This document shows positions 49,802-58,552 of a DNA stretch of 64,000 nucleotides, piece by piece. The notes under the pieces are model-generated. The model searched no databases. It was not told the origin of the DNA and worked only from the letters and a program-made list of their open reading frames with translations. Location: positions 78,266 through 142,265 of the forward strand of contig CAWCKT010000016.1 of assembly GCA_963796155.1 (NCBI GenBank). The letters run 5' to 3'. Origin of the DNA: AP-15 sp963796155. Its GTDB lineage: Bacteria; Pseudomonadota; Alphaproteobacteria; ATCC43930; CGMCC-115725. Within the stretch, counting starts at the first letter, position 1. Each line of letters opens with the position of its first letter. A program made the position numbers and the translations under genes.

Positions 49802-49917
49802 GATCCGCGATCCTTCCAGAAGGCTCCCTGGAGGTTGACAAGCTGAGGACTACCCTGTCAACAGCACACAGGTCGTGCCTCTGGACGGGACATGACCTTT
49901 CCTGCCATCGTTGCAAC

Positions 49918-50385
49918 ATGACCGACAAATCGTCCGAAGCCGAAAGCGAGCTCCGCCAGGGTGAGGTGGCCGTGGCGTTGCCGCCGCACAGCGATGCCGG
50001 TCTCTACTTCATCGGCACGATCCATACTCCCTGGCATACCCGCCAGGAATGCCCGAAGCGCGGCAGCCTCGACGGACCGATCTGTTCGATCGTCGTCGAC
50101 GAGTGCTGGCGGATGGCGTTGACCGGTCTTGCCGGTCACCCTCGCATTCAGGTCCTGTACTGGATGCACCGAGCGCGTCGCGATCTGGTACTGCAGACGC
50201 CCTTCGCCACCATGCACACTACGGGAACCTTCGCCTTGCGCTCGCCGGTGCGGCCGAACCCGATCGCCTCCTCGATCGTCGAACTGCTGGCAATCGACGG
50301 CACGACCCTGCAGGTGCGCGGGCTCGACTGCCTCGACGGCACGCCGCTGGTCGACTTGAAGCCGGAACGCGGAGCGAGCGAATAA
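49918..50385 (+). CDS. TrmO/TsaA family tRNA N6-methyltransferase-like protein
   Basis: 155 residues. GLYFIGTIHTPW begins the TsaA beta-barrel. The diagnostic RSPVRPNPIASSIVEL motif and the closing CLDGTPLVDLKPE are present. E. coli TrmO uses SAM to methylate N6-threonylcarbamoyladenosine in tRNA. The short form here lacks the C-terminal extension, as in many alphaproteobacteria. It is divergent from the M20 gene. Confidence 0.88.
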   Translation: MTDKSSEAESELRQGEVAVALPPHSDAGLYFIGTIHTPWHTRQECPKRGSLDGPICSIVVDECWRMALTGLAGHPRIQVLYWMHRARRDLVLQTPFATMHTTGTFALRSPVRPNPIASSIVELLAIDGTTLQVRGLDCLDGTPLVDLKPERGASE

Positions 50386-50406
50386 CGAGCGAGCCTAGCA
50401 GGGGCG

Positions 50407-51132
50407 TCAGCTCCGTGGCGCTGCCGCAGCGACCAGCACAGGGGTGGCGCGATAGAGGTCGGGGAACAGGCGCCTCAGGGCCTCGACCTTTGGCAAATCG
50501 TTGGCGACAATGTATGGGTAGGTTGGATTACGCGTCAGGAAGTCCTGATGATAGTCCTCGGCCGGGTAGAAACTCCGGCCTGGCTCGATCCCGGTGACGA
50601 TCGCTGCATTAAACACATTTGTCTGGTTGAGCTGGACGATATAGGCCTCGGCAATGCGCGCCTGCTCGGGACTGGTCGGAAAAATTGCCGAGCGATATTG
50701 AGTCCCGACGTCCGGGCCCTGGCGGTTGAGCTCAGTCGGATCATGGGCGACCGAAAAATAGATCTGCAGGATGTGGCCGTAGCTGATCAGGCGGGGATCG
50801 AAGGTGATCTGGACCGCTTCCGCGTGTCCGGTTGTGCTGGTGCTAACCATCTCGTAATGCGCCGTATCGGCGCTGCCGCCAGCATAACCGGAGACGGCAT
50901 TGGTGACGCCTTCGACATGTTGGAATACGCCCTGGACGCCCCAGAAGCAGCCGCCGGCGAGTACCGCGACCTCGGATGTCGCTTGCGGGTTCGACGGTTC
51001 GTCGAGCGCCGGCGGCGGGATCGAGCGTGCGCCCTCGGCCGCCGACGGCAATCCCCGCAACGCGAGGCCGGCGCCTAGAAAGAGTACCGCTAAAGTCAAC
51101 GTCGGACGGAAGAAGGAGGGTATTTGCGGCAT
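50407..51132 (-). CDS. msrA: Exported peptide-methionine (S)-S-oxide reductase MsrA
   Basis: 241 residues from ATG 51132, which has AGGAGG 6 bases upstream; a start at 51183 is less likely. A signal peptide (FFRPTLTLAVLFLGAGLALRG) precedes the enzyme, so it acts in the periplasm or as a lipoprotein-like form. The catalytic Cys is in AVLAGGCFWGVQ. GYAGGSADTAHYEMV, NRQGPDVGTQYRSAIF and AEDYHQDFLTRNP complete the fold. It repairs oxidised methionine in exported proteins. The length is normal for signal-bearing forms. Confidence 0.96.
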   Translation of the reverse strand: MPQIPSFFRPTLTLAVLFLGAGLALRGLPSAAEGARSIPPPALDEPSNPQATSEVAVLAGGCFWGVQGVFQHVEGVTNAVSGYAGGSADTAHYEMVSTSTTGHAEAVQITFDPRLISYGHILQIYFSVAHDPTELNRQGPDVGTQYRSAIFPTSPEQARIAEAYIVQLNQTNVFNAAIVTGIEPGRSFYPAEDYHQDFLTRNPTYPYIVANDLPKVEALRRLFPDLYRATPVLVAAAAPRS

Positions 51133-51316
51133 GCGTCGCCTCCTGGAAGCGGTCTCAGACAAAGCCAAAGAGCCATGCGGCACGTTCGGCTCGTTTAGAG
51201 AGATAAGCTAGTCTGCAGAGCGATTCACGTTCACGGATGCGAGAGCGTCGTGGAGGTGATGCAGGTGGCTGACACCGAGGATCGGCCCACCATCCATTTC
51301 TCTATCTTGGTGATTG

Positions 51317-51392
51317 TGGTAGGCGCGAAGAGGAATCGAACCCCTGACCTCTCCCATGTGCTAGGAGCGCTCTGCCACTGAGCTACGCGCCT
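51317..51392 (-). tRNA. tRNA-like gene with irregular anticodon loop (degenerate Val-CAC copy?)
   Basis: It folds with a perfect 7-bp acceptor stem (AGGCGCG), a GCTC/GAGC D stem, a T loop TTCGATT and encoded CCA. However, the anticodon loop reads AGCACAT, so position 33 is G instead of the near-universal U, and an extra T lies between the T stem and acceptor. Aligned with the neighbouring tRNA-Val it would carry CAC. It may be a decayed duplicate or a specialised RNA. Confidence 0.55.
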
Positions 51393-51411
51393 GTCGCAAT
51401 TCTCTCGCGCG

Positions 51412-51486
51412 TGGTGGGCGCGACAGGGATTGAACCTGTGACCCCACCCGTGTGAAGGGTGTGCTCTCCCGCTGAGCTACGCGCCC
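51412..51486 (-). tRNA. tRNA-Val(CAC)
   Basis: Standard cloverleaf on the minus strand: acceptor GGGCGCG/CGCGCCC, D stem GCTC/GAGC, anticodon loop TTCACAC (CAC), T loop TTCAATC and encoded CCA. It lies 19 bases upstream (in transcription) of the irregular tRNA-like sequence and shares its D arm and CCA with it. Confidence 0.96.
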
Positions 51487-51719
51487 GCGCTGGCCGGAAG
51501 CATTATAGCAAAGCTGCTGAAAGTCTACGGATTTTGCGCAACACAAGGGTTAAATCCAGGCGTCCCTCAGCGGGCCCTGGCGGACCCGGTGCGACAGCGC
51601 GTTCACGATTTTGCGGTGGGATTCGCCGCGCCACCGTAGCGGGGCTAACTCGCCGCGTCTGCCCGGCGGCGCACGGGCTTCGCCTCGCCGCGTCTGCCCG
51701 ACCTGCGTCGATGCCTGGC

Positions 51720-52604
51720 TCAAGGCCTGTGCAGCTGCGATAAGGCCTCGATCACCGCGGCCGGGGCCTCCTGCGGCAGGAAGTGCCCGGCGACCGGAAC
51801 TATGCGGCGCTGATAGGGTCCGGAAAAGAACCGCGCGTGGCCTTCCGAGCTCTGTGGCAGGGAAACCCCGTCGCAGGCGCCGTGCAGGACGATCGTCGGC
51901 ACGGTGATCGGCGGCTGTGCTGCGAGCCGCTCCTCGATCGCCTCGAGGCTCGGGTCGCCCGGCGCCAAACCGAAGCGATGGCGGTAGGACTGGATCACCA
52001 CCTCGACGAAATCCGGATTGTCGAAGGATGCCGCCGTCCGCTCATAGGTCGCGTCGTCGAACCGCCAGTTCGGCGACCACAGCTCCCATAAGAGCCGGCA
52101 CAGCGGCCTCCGGTTCGCCGCCAGTCCGGCGCGGCCCCGCTCGCCATGAAAGTACCATTGGTACCAGAGGCGGTGCTCGCGATCGGGTGCGGCCGGCTCG
52201 CCCGATCGGGCGATGTTCTGAATGTTGTAGCCGCCGATCGAGACCAGGCAGCGGGCGCGTTCCGGCCAGAGTGCCGCGAGGATGCAGGCGGCGCGGCCGC
52301 CCCAATCATAGCCCGCCAGTGCCGCGTGCTCGAGGCCGAGCGCGTCGAGAAAATCCAACAGATCGCGCCCGAGTGCGGCCTGCTGGCCCGATCGCGGCGT
52401 CTGCGGGTCGAGAAACCGGGTCGGCCCGTAACCGCGCAGATAGGGCACGAGCACCCGCCAGCCCGCGGCGGCGAGCGGCGGTGCCACGCCGTCATAGGCG
52501 CGTACGTCGTCGGGAAAGCCGTGCAGCAGCACGACCGGCGGCCCTCCCGCCGGCCCGCTTTCCTCATAGGCGATTTCGAGCGTCGGCGTGCGGATGGTTT
52601 TCAT
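51720..52604 (-). CDS. Alpha/beta hydrolase (epoxide hydrolase-like)
   Basis: 294 residues. HGFPDDVRAY gives the oxyanion-hole HG motif. The nucleophile elbow is AGYDWGGRAA, with Asp as nucleophile as in epoxide hydrolases and haloalkane dehalogenases. The acid loop (LHGACDGVS) and catalytic His (PVAGHFLPQEAP) are in place, and a cap domain lies at residues 135-220 with paired tyrosines possible. It is monocistronic and lies between the tRNAs and a plus-strand amidohydrolase. Confidence 0.9.
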   Translation of the reverse strand: MKTIRTPTLEIAYEESGPAGGPPVVLLHGFPDDVRAYDGVAPPLAAAGWRVLVPYLRGYGPTRFLDPQTPRSGQQAALGRDLLDFLDALGLEHAALAGYDWGGRAACILAALWPERARCLVSIGGYNIQNIARSGEPAAPDREHRLWYQWYFHGERGRAGLAANRRPLCRLLWELWSPNWRFDDATYERTAASFDNPDFVEVVIQSYRHRFGLAPGDPSLEAIEERLAAQPPITVPTIVLHGACDGVSLPQSSEGHARFFSGPYQRRIVPVAGHFLPQEAPAAVIEALSQLHRP

Positions 52605-52935
52605 CGGCCTGACCCCCCATTTTCCCTGCCGTCAGGGAAAAAAATCAAATCTGCCCTCAAATTCACCGGAAGAAACGACGATAAATCCTTCTTTATCAAT
52701 GGCATCAGCGTAGCGCCCGAGCCGATCCTGAGGGGGCTTAGCAGGGAACCAAAGCGGGCCTCTGGGGAAGCCGGCAGGGAAATGGGACCGGGCCGGGTGC
52801 CTCCCTAAGACCGCGATCCTATCCTACAGCATACGCCACGATTCCGGCGGCGAAATGGCGGTTCTCACGGGGGAGGGTTAGGGAGGGGGCGATGGCTGGG
52901 GTAGGTTACCTCCGGCTCAACTTGGGAGAAAAGAC
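52605..52935. other. 331-base divergent gap between hydrolase and amidohydrolase genes
   Basis: No complete gene. A short hairpin with A/T flanks lies at 52620-52641. The segment 52620-52770 reads as an odd in-frame tail and may be a fragment of a dispersed element. The 3' part is G-rich (listed separately) and leads into the GGGAGAA ribosome binding site of the next gene. Confidence 0.4.
52869..52889 (+). promoter_or_regulatory. Putative G-quadruplex in the 5' untranslated region
   Basis: Four G runs of 5, 3, 3 and 5 separated by A, TTA and A fit the G3+N1-7 rule perfectly on the coding strand, 47 bases before the GTG start of the amidohydrolase. A fifth run (GGGG) lies at 52898-52901. Such a fold could affect transcription or translation of the downstream gene. 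Confidence 0.5.
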
Positions 52936-54477
52936 GTGCCCTCCAGCATCATCCGCGCCCGCACCATCCTCACCGAGCCCGCCGACCGCCGTCATTGGCA
53001 GCAGATCGAAGAGGGTGCCGTGCTGCAGCGCGACGGCGTCATCGCCGAGATCGGCCCCGCCGCCGAGCTGATCGCGAAACACCCGGAGGTCCCGGTGCTC
53101 GGCAGCGGCCGTCAGGTGATGCTGCCGGGCTTTGTCAACGCCCACCACCATATCGGTCTGACGCCGGTGCAGCTCGGCTCGCCCGACATGCCGCTCGAGC
53201 TGTGGTTTGTGACCCGGCTGGTGATGCGGCGGGTCGATCTCTACCTCGACACGCTCTACTCGGCCTTCGAGATGATCGCCTCGGGCATCACCACCGTGCA
53301 GCATCTGCACGGCTGGCTGCCGGGCGGCTTGGAGGCGGTCGAGGCCGGTACGGGCGAGGTGATCCGCGCCTATGAAGACATCGGCATGCGCGTCTCCTAT
53401 TCCTTCGCGCTGCGCGACCAGAACCGGCTCGTCTATCAGGACGACAAGGAATTCACCGCGAGCCTGCCGGCCGAGCTGCGGCCGGCATTAGAGCGCCATT
53501 TCGGGCGCTTTGGGCTGAGCTTGGCCGATTACGGCCCGCTCTTCGAGCATCTCCATGCCAAGCACCACAACAAGGAGCGGGTCAAGATCCAGCTGGCGCC
53601 GGCCAACCTCCACTGGTGCTCGGACACGGCGCTCGAAATGCTCGCCGACTATTCGGCGCGGTACGAGGCACCGATGCACATGCATCTCGTCGAAACCGCC
53701 TACCAGAAGGAATATGCGCGCCGCCGCGGCGGCGGCACGGCACTCGACCATATCGACCGCTTCGGCTTTCTCGGGCCGCGGCTGACATTGGGCCACGGGG
53801 TGTGGCTCAACGAGGCCGATCTCGACCGCATCGCCGAAACCGGCACCCACATATGCCACAACTGCAGCTCGAATTTCCGGCTGCGCAGCGGCGTCGCACC
53901 GCTGAACGCATTCGAGAAGCGCGGCATCAACACCGCGATCGGCCTCGACGAGGCCGGGATCAACGACGACCGCGACATGCTGCAGGAGATGCGCATGGTA
54001 TTGCGCGCGCACCGGGTTCCGGGGATGGCGGACGAGGATGTCCCGAGCACGGGCCAGGTGCTGCGCATGGCGACAACAGGCGGTGCGGCCACCACACCCT
54101 ATGGCAGCCATATCGGCACCATCGCGGTCGGCAAGGCCGCCGATCTCGTGCTGATCGATTGGGACAAGCTCGCCTATCCCTATCTCGACCCGGAGACCCC
54201 AGTTCTCGACGCCGTCATCCAGCGCGCGAAGAGCGAGGGTGTCGACCTCGTCATGGTGGCGGGCGAGGTGGTCTACGAAGGCGGCCGTTTCACCCGCGTC
54301 GACCGCGACGCGGCACTGCGCGAGCTGCATGCATCACTTCAGCATGCACTTGCCGACGACGAGATCGAGCGCCGGCAATTATCGAAGGCCCTCCTGCCGC
54401 ACGTCCGCCACTTCTACGCCGGCTATTTCAACCCCGACGCCCACGCGCCCTACTACCGACCAAGCTCGCGGCTGTGA
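52936..54477 (+). CDS. Amidohydrolase of the cytosine deaminase / chlorohydrolase type
   Basis: 513 residues from GTG 52936. The HxH metal motif is in NAHHHIGLTP near residue 72. MHMHLVETAYQKE gives the next metal His, GHGVWLNEADL another, and IGLDEAGINDD the metal Asp. This order is that of TRZ/ATZ-like amidohydrolases that deaminate or dechlorinate N-heterocycles. The substrate is unknown. Its C-terminal tail (from about residue 440) reappears as a remnant at 61197-61412, and the last 11 residues at 59642-59677, so it belongs to a duplicated family in this region. Confidence 0.91.
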   Translation: MPSSIIRARTILTEPADRRHWQQIEEGAVLQRDGVIAEIGPAAELIAKHPEVPVLGSGRQVMLPGFVNAHHHIGLTPVQLGSPDMPLELWFVTRLVMRRVDLYLDTLYSAFEMIASGITTVQHLHGWLPGGLEAVEAGTGEVIRAYEDIGMRVSYSFALRDQNRLVYQDDKEFTASLPAELRPALERHFGRFGLSLADYGPLFEHLHAKHHNKERVKIQLAPANLHWCSDTALEMLADYSARYEAPMHMHLVETAYQKEYARRRGGGTALDHIDRFGFLGPRLTLGHGVWLNEADLDRIAETGTHICHNCSSNFRLRSGVAPLNAFEKRGINTAIGLDEAGINDDRDMLQEMRMVLRAHRVPGMADEDVPSTGQVLRMATTGGAATTPYGSHIGTIAVGKAADLVLIDWDKLAYPYLDPETPVLDAVIQRAKSEGVDLVMVAGEVVYEGGRFTRVDRDAALRELHASLQHALADDEIERRQLSKALLPHVRHFYAGYFNPDAHAPYYRPSSRL

Positions 54478-54560
54478 GGGTTCCATTTAATATGGAAACA
54501 GGACGGGCCATCCTGATCGAGGTTTCCTGAACATCTCTCCGCCAGCGCTACGCCGACAAG

Positions 54561-55646
54561 CTACAGCTCCACGCCGCGGGTGTTCACATCCACCGCGTAG
54601 AGCGAGGTGGAGGCGCAGATGAACAGCCGGTTGTGGTCGTGTCCGCCAAAGCACAGATTGGCGGCGGTCTCGGGCAAGACGATGCGGCCGATGACATCAC
54701 CGTCGGGCGCGAGCACCGCCACGCCGTTGAACATCGGGTCAGGAGCCCAGCCGCCCGCGCTCCAAATGTTGCCGTCCTCGTCGCAACGGATGTCGTCGGA
54801 CAGGCCGCCCTTGGTGTCGCTGAAGTCGTGGAATAGCTTGCCGTTGGTCAACTTGCCGTCGTCCGTCACGTCATAGACTCGGATCAGCGACGGCGAGACG
54901 CCGTCTTTGCCGCGGCCCGTGTCGGTGATGTAGAGCTTCTTCTCGTCCGGAGTGAAGCAGAGCCCGTTCGGCTGATCGAAATCATCCGCGACCACCGTCA
55001 TCTGCGCGGTCTTGCCGTCGATCCGATAGACGTTGTGCGGAAGCTCTGACGGCTCGCGGTGGCCCTCGTGATCGCCGGCGGTCCCGTAGCTCGGATCGGT
55101 GAACCAAATCGAATCGTCGGATTTCACCACGACGCCGTTGGGCGAATTGAGCTTCTTGCCCTGGTAGTTGTCCGCCAGCACGGTGATATTACCGCCGTAC
55201 TCGGTGCGACTGACGCGCCGTGCGGCGTGCTCGCAGCTGACCAGCCGGCCCTGCCGGTCGCGCGTGTTGCCGTTGGCAAAGTTGGAGGGCGAACGGAATA
55301 CGGCGGTGTGACCGGACATCGTGTCGTAGCGCAACAGCCGGTTGTTCGGGATGTCGCTGAAGATCACACAGTGCATGTCGCCGAACCACACCGGCCCCTC
55401 GGTCCACTCGGCCCCGGTCCAGACGCGCCGCAATAACGTGGTACCGGCGATGTATTTTTTGAAGCGTGGATCGAGCACCTGAACATTTGGATCAGGATAG
55501 GGGACCGTCGGGTTCCGGGTGCTCCAGTCGCGCGGCGCCAGCGACGGGCCGGGCGGGGTCGAGTTGGCAGCCAGTGTGGCTCTGGCCGCGACGACGCCGG
55601 CAGCGGAACCGACGACCGCGAGCATCAGGCGGCGACGATTGAGCAT
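54561..55646 (-). CDS. SMP-30/gluconolactonase-like protein with export signal
   Basis: 361 residues from ATG 55646. The N-terminus (MLNRRRLMLAVVGSAAGVVAARA) is a Tat-like signal with a twin-arginine-type RRR, giving a periplasmic protein. The six-bladed beta-propeller of the SMP-30/LRE family follows, with WTEGPVWFGDMHCVIFSDIPNNRLLRYD, SPNGVVVKSDDSIWFTDPSYG, QPNGLCFTPDEKKLYITDTG and DDIRCDEDGNIWSAGG supplying the metal Glu, Asn and Asp residues. It probably hydrolyses a lactone or ester. It converges with the amidohydrolase gene. Confidence 0.93.
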   Translation of the reverse strand: MLNRRRLMLAVVGSAAGVVAARATLAANSTPPGPSLAPRDWSTRNPTVPYPDPNVQVLDPRFKKYIAGTTLLRRVWTGAEWTEGPVWFGDMHCVIFSDIPNNRLLRYDTMSGHTAVFRSPSNFANGNTRDRQGRLVSCEHAARRVSRTEYGGNITVLADNYQGKKLNSPNGVVVKSDDSIWFTDPSYGTAGDHEGHREPSELPHNVYRIDGKTAQMTVVADDFDQPNGLCFTPDEKKLYITDTGRGKDGVSPSLIRVYDVTDDGKLTNGKLFHDFSDTKGGLSDDIRCDEDGNIWSAGGWAPDPMFNGVAVLAPDGDVIGRIVLPETAANLCFGGHDHNRLFICASTSLYAVDVNTRGVEL

Positions 55647-55867
55647 TGTTTCCTCCCTCCGCACCCGGTGTGGGCGCGAGGGCGAGAATAGCAGATGCCG
55701 TGGATCGGCAAAACCGAACCCCGGGTCGGTGAAACAATCCTCCCGCGAATACCAGCGCGCATTGATACCCGGGCGACAACGGTCGGGCGCGGGTGCAAGA
55801 TTTGGGGCGAAGCCCGGCGCCCTGGGCGCCGCTCGCGAACGGTATTCTGAAGCTCCCAGAGGCTCGG

Positions 55868-56601
55868 GTGATCTCGATAATCATCCCGACTTTGAACGAA
55901 GAGCGCTCGCTTCCGCCCTTGCTCGACGCCATTCGTCGACAAAGGGCCGCCCACGAGGTGATTGTTGTGGATGGCAGCAGCCAGGATCGGACGCCCGAGG
56001 TCGCGCGCAATAGCGGGGTGCGAACCCTCGTCTCCCGCCCGGGTCGCAGCGCCGGGATCTCTATTGGCGCTGAGGCATCTCGATTGGCGCTGAGGCATCT
56101 CGCGATGATGTGTTGTTCTTCCTTCATGTAGACAGCACGTTGCCTCCCGGAGCGCTCGAGCGGATCAACGAGGTGCTCTCGACGGGTGCAAATATCAACG
56201 GTGGCAATTTTCGCCTCGTTTTCGATGGCGACACAAACTTCAGCAGATGGCTTACCGGGTTCTGCGCATGGATCCGGTTGCTTCGGTTCTATTACGGCGA
56301 CTCCGGGATCTTCGTCCGTCGCTCGGTCTACGAAGCCCTCGGCGGATTCCGCCCGATCCCGGTAATGGAAGATTGGGACTTTGTGCGCCGCCTCGAGCGG
56401 TTTGGGCGGGCTTGCTGCATCCAGGATCCGCCCCTTGTCACATCGTTACGGCGCTTGGAGGGGCGACATCCTCTGGAGATCGTCTACGGGTGGTTTAGGA
56501 TACATGTGCTGTATTGGCTCGGCGTATCACCCGACCGGCTAATTGAAATTTATCGGAATCAGGCGGCACCGCAGCACACCCGAAAGCTGCGGATTCAGTA
56601 G
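55868..56601 (+). pseudogene. GT2 glycosyltransferase (TIGR04283-like) split by a 20-bp tandem duplication
   Basis: From GTG 55868 the frame reads ISIIIPTLNEERSLPPLLDA and VIVVDGSSQDRTPEVA. The second half reads LFFLHVDSTLPPGALERI, GNFRLVFDGDTNFSRWL and GDSGIFVRRSVYEALGGF...EDWDFVRRLER. Together they make a 238-residue enzyme of the small membrane-associated GT2 group. An exact 20-bp duplication at 56063-56102 shifts the frame. Removing one copy restores GAEASRDDVLFFLH. It could be a switchable gene or a recent knock-out. Confidence 0.85.
56063..56102 (+). repeat. Exact 20-bp tandem duplication
   Basis: Copies 56063-56082 and 56083-56102 are identical and adjacent. The length, 20, is not a multiple of three, so one copy keeps the glycosyltransferase open and two copies break it. 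Confidence 0.97.
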
Positions 56602-56698
56602 CGATATATTGGCAAAGGCAGCGTAAGGCGGCCTGCCGCTGCGCTGCCCATTCCACCATCAGTTCAATGCCTGATTGTCCGTCCAGCCCGACCTTCTT

Positions 56699-56745
56699 GT
56701 GACATTTCTATCGGTGAGAAATTGTGACTTTTCTATCCGTGAGAA
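56699..56745. repeat. Pair of 22-bp direct repeats resembling IS21-type ends
   Basis: GTGACATTTCTATCGGTGAGAA at 56699-56720 and GTGACTTTTCTATCCGTGAGAA at 56724-56745 differ at two positions and are offset by 25 bases. Multiple repeats of this type are typical of IS21-family termini. No transposase is present, so it would be a solo end. Confidence 0.5.
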
Positions 56746-56832
56746 ACAGAGGCGCGGGATAAGCGCAAGCTTCTTAGATGGACAAAATCTAGTCCCGGTA
56801 CAGGCTACATGAGCATAAGCAACCACTTAGTC

Positions 56833-57489
56833 TCACACTTCGTAAGTCGTAAACCTATCTTTGAACGCAGCCCCGAGTTTCTGGCATTGGTGGGCCAAGG
56901 CGCGCACGAGCTTGAGTAACATGTCGTGGAGTGCGCCGATCTCGGTCAACGAAAACCGCATGCCTTCCTCGAAACGAGGCATTACCCAATCGGACCCGGC
57001 AGGGTTGGCACTGGCATTGCCGTCGCCATTGCCGGGGCCGTGGCGGATTTCGAGTACTCCATCGGCGCCGGTCGTCACGTGCAACGGGCGGCCGTTGCTT
57101 ATCGGCCGAAGAACCATGACCCGCATCTCAACGAACTCGGCATCCGAATGACCGTAAACGGTGTTTCGATGCGTTATTAGCTTCCTGTGAAGAGACTTCT
57201 CGGCCGCGGTCATCGAAAGTCCGGTGTCCTTCGGTTTCAGCGGCTCGACATCCCCCTTTGCCATCGAAAACGGTCGCGCGTAGGCGATGACCATAGCCGT
57301 TTCGTAACAACGGAACCGCCGTATCTCGGCAAGCGAGTATTTTGCGGATTGGTCTACTTCTTCGAGCAGAAAGGTGGCAGCGCTGAGCGCCTCTTGAAAA
57401 TCGCGAACCGAGATCAGGAGCCGCGTCAACTTATTGAAGGCATGGCGTGTCCGGCCTTCTTCGTTGGTTCGTCTCATTCCCTCTCCCAA
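56833..57489 (-). CDS. Uncharacterised protein with HEPN-like RxxxxxH motif
   Basis: 218 residues, not recognised by name. It is mainly helical in character. The central HRNTVYGHSDAE holds R-x5-H, the spacing of the HEPN ribonuclease active motif, preceded by the helix EKSLHRKLIT. The C-terminal helix is IGALHDMLLKLVRALAHQC. HEPN proteins occur in toxin-antitoxin and abortive infection systems. No nucleotidyltransferase partner is adjacent. It sits between an IS-like end and a dead recombinase gene, in a mobile-looking setting. Confidence 0.6.
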   Translation of the reverse strand: MGEGMRRTNEEGRTRHAFNKLTRLLISVRDFQEALSAATFLLEEVDQSAKYSLAEIRRFRCYETAMVIAYARPFSMAKGDVEPLKPKDTGLSMTAAEKSLHRKLITHRNTVYGHSDAEFVEMRVMVLRPISNGRPLHVTTGADGVLEIRHGPGNGDGNASANPAGSDWVMPRFEEGMRFSLTEIGALHDMLLKLVRALAHQCQKLGAAFKDRFTTYEV

Positions 57490-57629
57490 TTAGGACAGTC
57501 GCGAGCACGCGCGACCTGACGGGCTTGGCGGCACGTTGCAGAACTCAACACTTTTGACGAGTTCTCGCGAGACAATGCTTTCAAGGAGTTAGGCGTTGCA
57601 AAAGTTAGGTGCGAAAGTCGGATGCGTTC

Positions 57630-58552
57630 TCAAATCAGGATCCGCTCGACCTCATCCAGGCTGAGCTCGTCGCGCCTGCGATCGTAAAGCTGCGTCGTGC
57701 GCGTCGAGGCGTGGTTCGCCATCGCCGCCGCCTTTTCGAGCGTGCCGCCGTTCTTGAGATAAGTTGCCGAGCTTGGTGGCAATACCGGCGCCGGCGGTGC
57801 GCCGGCCGATCATCGCATAGGCGTTTGCTTGCGGCAGGACCGTGCGCGTGAGCTGGCCGGTGCCCGCCCGATCGTGCGGAACAGCGGCCCCTTGGGTCGC
57901 CGCGCAGGCCCCCGCCGTCGAGATAGGCGGTGAGATATTCCTCGAGGTTGTGGTGACGCGGCATCGCGTGCCGCTTACCGCCCTTCTCGCGCAGCCGCAC
58001 CCATAGCCGGCGGTTCTGTGTGAAGACATCCTCGACCGTCATCCCGAGGGCCGCGCCGATGCGCGCGAAGGAATAGACCGTGAGCCCGATCAGCGCGCGA
58101 TCGCGCAGGCCGATGACGGTCGACGTGTTGATGCTGTCGAGCAGTGCGCGTGCTTCGGTTGGATCGAGCACCGGTGTTTGTACGGACGTCACGACATGAT
58201 GTGGCCCGCGCACCGAAGCTGCCGGGTTGACCGGCACGACTTGGCCGGTGGCCAACCAGTCGAACAAATGGCGGATCGCCGCGAGCCGCTGCTTGACGCT
58301 CGACGCCGCGGGCTCGCGGGTTCCGGCCTCGATCCAGGTGGCGACGGCACTGGTTGCACGGCAGCGATCGCCGGCATACCGGCATCGGCGCACCAGGCCA
58401 GAAATTCCGCCGCCGCCCGTGCATAGGCGGCGCGTGTGCGGGTTGCGGATGTTGGCGGCGAAGAATTCGAGGAAGCGGATGCGCGCGCGGTCGCCGGCGG
58501 CAGCGACGAGCACGGGGATCGTCGGCGAGGCGATCGGGACGAGCTGGTTCAT
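57630..58552 (-). pseudogene. Tyrosine recombinase (XerC/D-like integrase), multiply broken
   Basis: Joined frames give the SAM-like N-domain (RIRFLEFFAANIRNPHTRR, AAAEFLAWCADAGM, SSVKQRLAAIRHLFDWLA) and the catalytic domain (RDRALIGLTVYSFARIGAALGM with the first Arg, REKGGKRHAMPRHHNLEEYL). The end is YLKNGGTLEKAAAMANHASTRTTQLYDRR with the nucleophile Tyr. The frame shifts at least three times. Between KLGN and YLKNGG about 11 codons are missing, including the HxxR box, so it cannot be active. Confidence 0.85.

Noticed and set aside
54478..54560. Terminator between the converging amidohydrolase and SMP-30 genes
   Set aside because: GGAAAC/GTTTCC arms are separated by over 20 bases and no T tract follows in either direction.
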